Source of the DNA: Bacteroidales bacterium
Lineage (GTDB): Bacteria; Bacteroidota; Bacteroidia; Bacteroidales; UBA932
Assembly (NCBI GenBank): GCA_017634595.1
Contig: JAGBNC010000024.1
Location: 1-64,000 of the forward strand
DNA: 64,000 nt
Direction of reading: 5' to 3'
Each line of letters begins with the position of its first letter. Position 1 is the first letter of the stretch. The notes under the pieces were generated by a model. That model did not search any database. It saw only the letters and a list, made by a program, of their open reading frames with translations, and was not told the DNA's origin. Below are positions 60,438-64,000 of the stretch, piece after piece. A program made the position numbers and the translations under genes.

Positions 60438-61382
60438 ATGAAAGCGAAATGGAATCAAACAGGCCGGGCGATATTCCCCTTCTCATCTTACCGGCGACCG
60501 TCGGGGAGCCCTCTGCTCCACCTAATACTCTTGTTCAGCTTGCTTATACCAATGCCGGCCTGTTTGTTCCTTTCGTGCGACAAGGATACGGGACGGGAAG
60601 ATGTAGAGCTTGTGGAACTGCAGGTTGACAGCTGCCACGTGTGCATCAAATTCGCCGTGCACGATATGATAGCAGACACAGCAAGTCAGGTAAGGAGCTT
60701 GGATCTTCTAATATACAAGGCCGACGGGATAAAGGAGCTCAGGGACAAGCGTCATTACGACTTCCTGCCCGACAGCATCTTGATTTACGGGCCTCGCGAG
60801 GACCTTGTAGCAGTGGCAATAGCGAATTACCCTCAGGAACTGTTCTCTTGCCCTCCCGAGCGCTTCGAAGAAGCTGAAGGGTTAATCTGCGACTTCGAGT
60901 CTGATTCGCCTGGAAGGCCGCTGATGAGTGCAAGCTGCAACATTGAGCAAGGAGAAGGGGCATCGCTCATGCTCATTCCCCTTATGAGCAAAGTCAAGCT
61001 TGGACAGATCTCCAATAATCAGAAGAAATATGTGCGGCTTGAGGATCCCCGAATATACCTGGAGAACGTAAACGCCAGTGCTGAAATCCTGCGTCTGGGT
61101 GGATTCAGGCCTGCGGAGCTGCTGCAAGCCCCGGTCCGAGCTCCCCTTCCCTACGACATAGGTATTTTCACCCAGAGTCCCGGCACTGAACTGTTCTGCT
61201 ATCCCAACGATTCTGCAGAGGCTACAATAGGCACTCCATCGACGGTGTTGGTACTGGAATGTGAGATCAAGGGAGAGACCTGCCGATTCAGCACTTCCCT
61301 GCCGGCAATACGACGCAACACCGTGACCTACGTCGATATAAGCGTGAACGGCCCGGGCGACTTTGAGAGCAAGGTATATTAA
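60438..61382 (+). CDS. FimB/Mfa2-like minor fimbrial (anchor) lipoprotein
   Basis: A 314-residue lipoprotein with an unusually long, basic N-region before the hydrophobic core (LILLFSLLIPMPACLFLSC). The mature part has the look of FimB/Mfa2 anchors: an N-domain with VRSLDLLIYKADG, then LVAVAIANYP and a tail with RRNTVTYVDISVNG. Such proteins anchor fimbriae or act as tip subunits in Bacteroidales. No major fimbrillin gene is next to it. A later start would shorten the basic region but leave no promoter-proximal ATG. Similarity is by pattern only. Confidence 0.65.
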   Translation: MKAKWNQTGRAIFPFSSYRRPSGSPLLHLILLFSLLIPMPACLFLSCDKDTGREDVELVELQVDSCHVCIKFAVHDMIADTASQVRSLDLLIYKADGIKELRDKRHYDFLPDSILIYGPREDLVAVAIANYPQELFSCPPERFEEAEGLICDFESDSPGRPLMSASCNIEQGEGASLMLIPLMSKVKLGQISNNQKKYVRLEDPRIYLENVNASAEILRLGGFRPAELLQAPVRAPLPYDIGIFTQSPGTELFCYPNDSAEATIGTPSTVLVLECEIKGETCRFSTSLPAIRRNTVTYVDISVNGPGDFESKVY

Positions 61383-61385
61383 GAG

Positions 61386-62225
61386 TTAGACTATCTTTCC
61401 GAAACGTTCCGGCACCAGGACGCGGATCTTCATATTGAGCATGGCCGGCTTGTTCCAAGTGTAAGGCAGGCGTATCCAGGACTGGAGCTTGCGAGCCTTG
61501 ACTGTCCACTCATCCCAATCCTTGAAGGGAATCGACGGCAACGAATCAATAAGACGGCGGCGCTTGCTCAGATGCCTGTGCCATCCGCGGGATGCAAGGT
61601 CTTTATCCTGCATCTTCTGAGCTATGATGGAGGGATCGGCGCAGCCAAAATGAAAGAGATAGAGCCCCTTGCAAATATGGAAATCCCCCCTGCGCGTACG
61701 GTGAAAACCGCTTCCCCAACGGACCGGAGCGCACAAAACGGAGCTCTTGGTATATCGGGTTGACAAAAGGGCGGCCCTGCGCTGGGACAATAGCGGCATG
61801 CTCCGGTCGAATACGGAGTCTCTGCCGGGATCGAAAATTATGTCGCAACCAAGCCCTGAGAGAGAATTGTGTCCCTTGATATTCTGGGCTGAAAGAAACT
61901 CCGGAAGGCTCTGATGCAGCACGGGATCAACTACAAGGAATTCATCAACATCAGTGCCGATGATCATGTCGTAAGATTCCAGGAGCTGAGAGGCACGCGC
62001 AGAAAGAATATTGATACGTTCTTTGTCCGATACCCTTACATTGCCATCGACTCTGGGTATCACTTGCACGTTACAAGATTGCGCACAGGCAGGCACCGAT
62101 TGGTCTTCACCGTCGAAGTATATGAAAAGGTTCTCTTTCCCGAGCAGTTGTCCGTAGTATTCTACCCATCTGCTCAGAAAGAAATCATCTTTTCTGACCA
62201 TTGTCAGCGCTGCAATCTTTCTCAT
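61386..62225 (-). CDS. Glycosyltransferase-2-like protein (DxD, DUF/GT92-type)
   Basis: A 279-residue protein starting MRKIAALTMVRKDDFFLSRWVEYYGQLLG, the start of the Glyco_tranf_2_4/GT92-like family. A DxD metal-sugar motif lies in GTDVDEFLVV (about 90-98). The later part has HFGCADPSIIAQKMQDK and a basic C-terminus. The acceptor is unknown. The ATG at 62225 fits the family better than an upstream one at 62327. It is convergent with the fimbrial-anchor-like gene, 3 nt apart. Confidence 0.78.
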   Translation of the reverse strand: MRKIAALTMVRKDDFFLSRWVEYYGQLLGKENLFIYFDGEDQSVPACAQSCNVQVIPRVDGNVRVSDKERINILSARASQLLESYDMIIGTDVDEFLVVDPVLHQSLPEFLSAQNIKGHNSLSGLGCDIIFDPGRDSVFDRSMPLLSQRRAALLSTRYTKSSVLCAPVRWGSGFHRTRRGDFHICKGLYLFHFGCADPSIIAQKMQDKDLASRGWHRHLSKRRRLIDSLPSIPFKDWDEWTVKARKLQSWIRLPYTWNKPAMLNMKIRVLVPERFGKIV

Positions 62226-62239
62226 TTGTAAATATCTTT

Positions 62240-62271
62240 CAAAGATAAGACTAAATGAGACAATTTCCAAA
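62240..62271 (-). promoter_or_regulatory. Promoter of the GT2-like gene
   Basis: On the minus strand, TTTG (62271-62268), a 20-bp spacer and TATCTTTG (62247-62240). The -7 box is part of a perfect palindrome, TATCTTT-C-AAAGATA. The ATG at 62225 is 14 nt downstream. Confidence 0.7.
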
Positions 62272-62283
62272 TTGCAAAAAGTT

Positions 62284-62314
62284 TTTGGAAATAAATAAAT
62301 CTTGACTATCTTTG
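62284..62314 (+). promoter_or_regulatory. tRNA-Val promoter
   Basis: TTTG at 62284-62287, a 19-bp spacer and TATCTTTG at 62307-62314. The mature tRNA begins 13 nt downstream. Confidence 0.8.
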
Positions 62315-62327
62315 CAGTCCTTTGCAA

Positions 62328-62405
62328 GGGAGATTAGCTCAGCTGGTTCAGAGCACCTGCCTTACAAGCAGGGGGTCACTGGTTCGAGTCCAGTATCTCC
62401 CACCA
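62328..62405 (+). tRNA. tRNA-Val (anticodon TAC)
   Basis: A 78-nt tRNA including an encoded CCA. The acceptor stem GGGAGAT (62328-62334) pairs with ATCTCCC (62395-62401). The anticodon stem CCTGC/GCAGG closes the loop CTTACAA, giving anticodon TAC. The T arm has GGTTCGAGTCC. It reads GTA and probably GTG/GTT codons with a modified U34. Confidence 0.95.
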
Positions 62406-62427
62406 CAAAAAACTGACCTGACATGGA

Positions 62428-62464
62428 CCCCGAAAGTTAGACAACAAGCTTTCGGGGTTTTGTT
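62428..62464 (+). terminator. Terminator after tRNA-Val
   Basis: CCCCGAAAG (62428-62436) pairs with CTTTCGGGG (62449-62457), a 9-bp stem with a 12-nt loop, followed by TTTTGTT. Confidence 0.85.
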
Positions 62465-62530
62465 ATTTAGAAACCCAACACACTAGATCCGTTATGTAGA
62501 CCAAAACAGTTTCCTAGTGATCTAAGTTTT

Positions 62531-62602
62531 AAAACTAAGTTGCTGTGCTCAGGGGCCCTTTTCCCATGCTTTACGGGCCCCTGAGCACAGCAACTTAGTT
62601 TT
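62531..62602. repeat. Long perfect inverted repeat (28-bp arms) between tRNA-Val and the kinase gene
   Basis: The left arm at 62531-62558 and right arm at 62575-62602 are exact reverse complements over 28 nt, with a 16-nt loop. T-rich ends on both sides would terminate transcription in both directions. Like the hairpin at 59104-59228 it has A-rich outer ends, AGTTGCT in the arm and a G/C-only inner part (GGGGCCC). A second small palindrome (AGTTTTAAAACT) touches its left edge. Confidence 0.9.
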
Positions 62603-62608
62603 TATACA

Positions 62609-63259
62609 TTATTTAGCACCAATACAGGTGAGAATGATATCTACAGCCTGATCTTCGGTAAGATTGTCAACATTCAGGGTAAGATCGTAATTGCGGGCAT
62701 CGTAGCGACTCGTATCGGTGTAACGCTTGACGAAGTTGTCCCGCATCTTATCCACCTGGTCCACAATTATCTCGGCGGTGGCCATGTTGACCTGCTGCCT
62801 GTCCATAACCCTGGCTATACGCTTATCGCGGGAGGCGGTAATAAAGACATCGAATTTGTTAGGGCAATCCTTAAGCACGAAGAATCCTGAACGTCCTGCT
62901 ATTACGCAGGAAGACTCTGAGGCCAGCTGATTCAGGATAACTTTCTCCTCCTTGAAAATATCATCCGTAGTGACGTCGGAAGGCAGTTTATCAAGGTAAG
63001 AACTAGCCGGGTCGTTAAGGAGCGCCGGATTGGGTGACGGAGAGAGTTTGCTGAACAGATCGGCCAGCCAGCTCTTCTTTTCTCCCTTAAGCTTCTCGAT
63101 CTCGTAGGAAGTCAGATTGAATTTCTCCCTGAGAGCGTTAAGCAGTTCTTTATCGCAATAGCGTACACCAAGCTTATCGGCAAGCTTTTTCCCTATAGTA
63201 CGACCACCGGAGCCGACTTCACGGCTAAGCGTAATAACAAATTGCTCTTTAATATTCAT
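62609..63259 (-). CDS. Cytidylate-kinase-like family protein
   Basis: A 216-residue P-loop kinase of the cytidylate-kinase-2 type. The nucleotide loop is REVGSGGRTIGKKLA (about 13-27). Later motifs include CVIAGRSGFFVL and the arginine-rich lid region (DKRIARVMDRQ). The true substrate of this family is not settled; canonical CMP kinase is a different subfamily. A -7-like TATCTTTA lies at 63288-63281, 21 nt before the ATG. Its 3' end meets the long hairpin. Confidence 0.85.
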   Translation of the reverse strand: MNIKEQFVITLSREVGSGGRTIGKKLADKLGVRYCDKELLNALREKFNLTSYEIEKLKGEKKSWLADLFSKLSPSPNPALLNDPASSYLDKLPSDVTTDDIFKEEKVILNQLASESSCVIAGRSGFFVLKDCPNKFDVFITASRDKRIARVMDRQQVNMATAEIIVDQVDKMRDNFVKRYTDTSRYDARNYDLTLNVDNLTEDQAVDIILTCIGAK

Positions 63260-63310
63260 AAGAAAACGGTTTTGCAGCCCTAAAGATAATACTTTTTTCT
63301 TTGTTTAACA

Positions 63311-63352
63311 CCATAAAACACCGGAAGGCCGGCCATATGGCCAGCCTTCCGG
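63311..63352 (-). terminator. Terminator after rpmH
   Basis: On the minus strand, CCGGAAGGC (63352-63344) pairs with GCCTTCCGG (63329-63321). The stem continues as GGCC/GGCC, after one mismatch, around an ATAT loop, and is followed by TGTTTTATGG. Confidence 0.7.
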
Positions 63353-63370
63353 TACGTGTCAACTGTGTGA

Positions 63371-63523
63371 CTAGTACCTGTCTTCGGAAGAAACGGTGAG
63401 TTTCTTTCTGCCGTGACGACGGCGTGCCGCAAGGACGCGACGGCCGTTAGGAGTGCTCATGCGCTCGCGGAAGCCATGCTTGTTGACTCTCTTGCGGTTG
63501 GAGGGTTGGAATGTACGTTTCAT
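63371..63523 (-). CDS. rpmH: 50S ribosomal protein L34
   Basis: A 50-residue, very basic protein: [18 protein letters not shown] followed by [26 protein letters not shown], the universal L34 pattern. Length is normal for Bacteroidota, with a short acidic tail (SSEDRY). It is too short for many gene finders. It lies 15 nt downstream of rsmG on the same strand. A hairpin terminator follows. Confidence 0.97.
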   Translation of the reverse strand: MKRTFQPSNRKRVNKHGFRERMSTPNGRRVLAARRRHGRKKLTVSSEDRY

Positions 63524-63538
63524 ATCTTTATTCTTTAA

Positions 63539-64000
63539 TTAATCAGATTTGGGAGGGCAAAGGTAAGATTTTCCTATTTCAATTACAAATTTTTCTTTAA
63601 AATATTCATCATTAAGCCAATCTTCGATGCTCCAGACCCTCACCCGGCCGGGGTCCACGCCCCAGCGGCGGGTCAAATCAGAGATCTCGCCGAGCACATT
63701 TCCACCTTTGAGACAAAGAATGCTGTGATCGAAATGCCCCTTTACCCATGGATAGAGATCCTCAAGCGAGGCCACGGCCCTGGTAACCACCCAGCCGAAG
63801 TTGCGCCCGAGAGATTCAGCCCTCGCATTGACGCACTGCACGTTACTGAGCCCAAGCCCTTCTGCCACGGCCTGTGCTACCCGGATCTTCTTTCCAATAG
63901 AATCACAGAGTGTAAAATGGGCATCAGGGTACTCCAGCGCCAGCGGAATACCCGGGAAGCCACCTCCCGTCCCTAGATCCAGCACCTCCTCTCCGTCCAG
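63539..64000 (-). CDS. rsmG: 16S rRNA m7G527 methyltransferase RsmG, partial (5' end outside the window)
   Basis: The C-terminal 153 codons of RsmG (GidB), which methylates G527 of 16S rRNA. The SAM-binding loop LDLGTGGGFPGIPLAL and the motifs FTLCDSIGKKIRV and WVVTRAVASLEDL are visible. The frame stays open to the window edge, so the start lies beyond base 64000; the apparent GTG near 63985 is inside the SAM motif. It is upstream of rpmH on the same strand. Confidence 0.95.
   Translation of the reverse strand: MDGEEVLDLGTGGGFPGIPLALEYPDAHFTLCDSIGKKIRVAQAVAEGLGLSNVQCVNARAESLGRNFGWVVTRAVASLEDLYPWVKGHFDHSILCLKGGNVLGEISDLTRRWGVDPGRVRVWSIEDWLNDEYFKEKFVIEIGKSYLCPPKSD

Overview
The window looks like a chromosomal segment of a Bacteroidales bacterium (phylum Bacteroidota), probably a gut or other host-associated lineage. 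I cannot place it to genus. The evidence is a SusC/SusD pair, many BACON, fimbrillin-like and FISUMP lipoproteins, a six-gene Na+-NQR operon, ATP-dependent PEP carboxykinase, and repeated promoters of the Bacteroidota type (TTTG or TTG, about 19-20 bp, then TAnnTTTG). No phage, CRISPR array or plasmid functions were seen.

Layout. 1-9.3 kb is housekeeping: the end of folB, mtaB, a PhnP-like hydrolase, an M3 peptidase lipoprotein, then recQ and an rsmI-like gene divergent from pckA. 9.3-10.6 kb is a REP-associated tyrosine transposase (RAYT) gene flanked by palindromic repeats. 10.7-21 kb is accessory: an exported flavodoxin with a carbonic anhydrase, surface lipoproteins, a decayed toxin/ImmA locus, a PLD-like protein and a large FISUMP/Big_2 lipoprotein. 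21-26.6 kb holds a Hanks-type kinase facing two envelope proteins, an exonuclease, and a tightly packed SprT / acyl-ACP thioesterase / NIF3 operon. 26.7-32.2 kb has a GH89 alpha-N-acetylglucosaminidase and a 1006-residue repeat adhesin, both preceded by copies of one regulatory sequence. 32.5-47.8 kb is a SusCD-type locus: an endonuclease/exonuclease/phosphatase (EEP) lipoprotein, SusC, SusD, two tandem DUF5689-like/BACON lipoproteins and a fimbrillin-like lipoprotein. A second, longer EEP lipoprotein faces it from 51 kb, downstream of a UvrD/PcrA helicase. 53.4-59.1 kb is nqrABCDEF. The end carries two glycosyltransferases, a fimbrial-anchor-like lipoprotein, tRNA-Val, a cytidylate-kinase-like gene, rpmH and a partial rsmG.

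The most unusual signal is a family of four tiny genes (12379, 16429, 29059, 45670) encoding 40-44 residue peptides. They share a gapless block Y-x2-P-x12-[IL]-C-Q-[ST] followed by an acidic tail. Each lies 4-23 nt upstream of a different fimbrillin-like surface lipoprotein gene. The amino acids are conserved while the codons differ, so these look like translated genes forming two-gene modules of unknown function. Other notable signals are the RAYT/REP unit, two very long perfect hairpins (59104-59228 and 62531-62602) sharing an AGTTGCT core, several start codons 5-7 nt after a -7 box that suggest leaderless mRNAs, and the SusCD locus, which may scavenge nucleic acid or another phosphodiester substrate.
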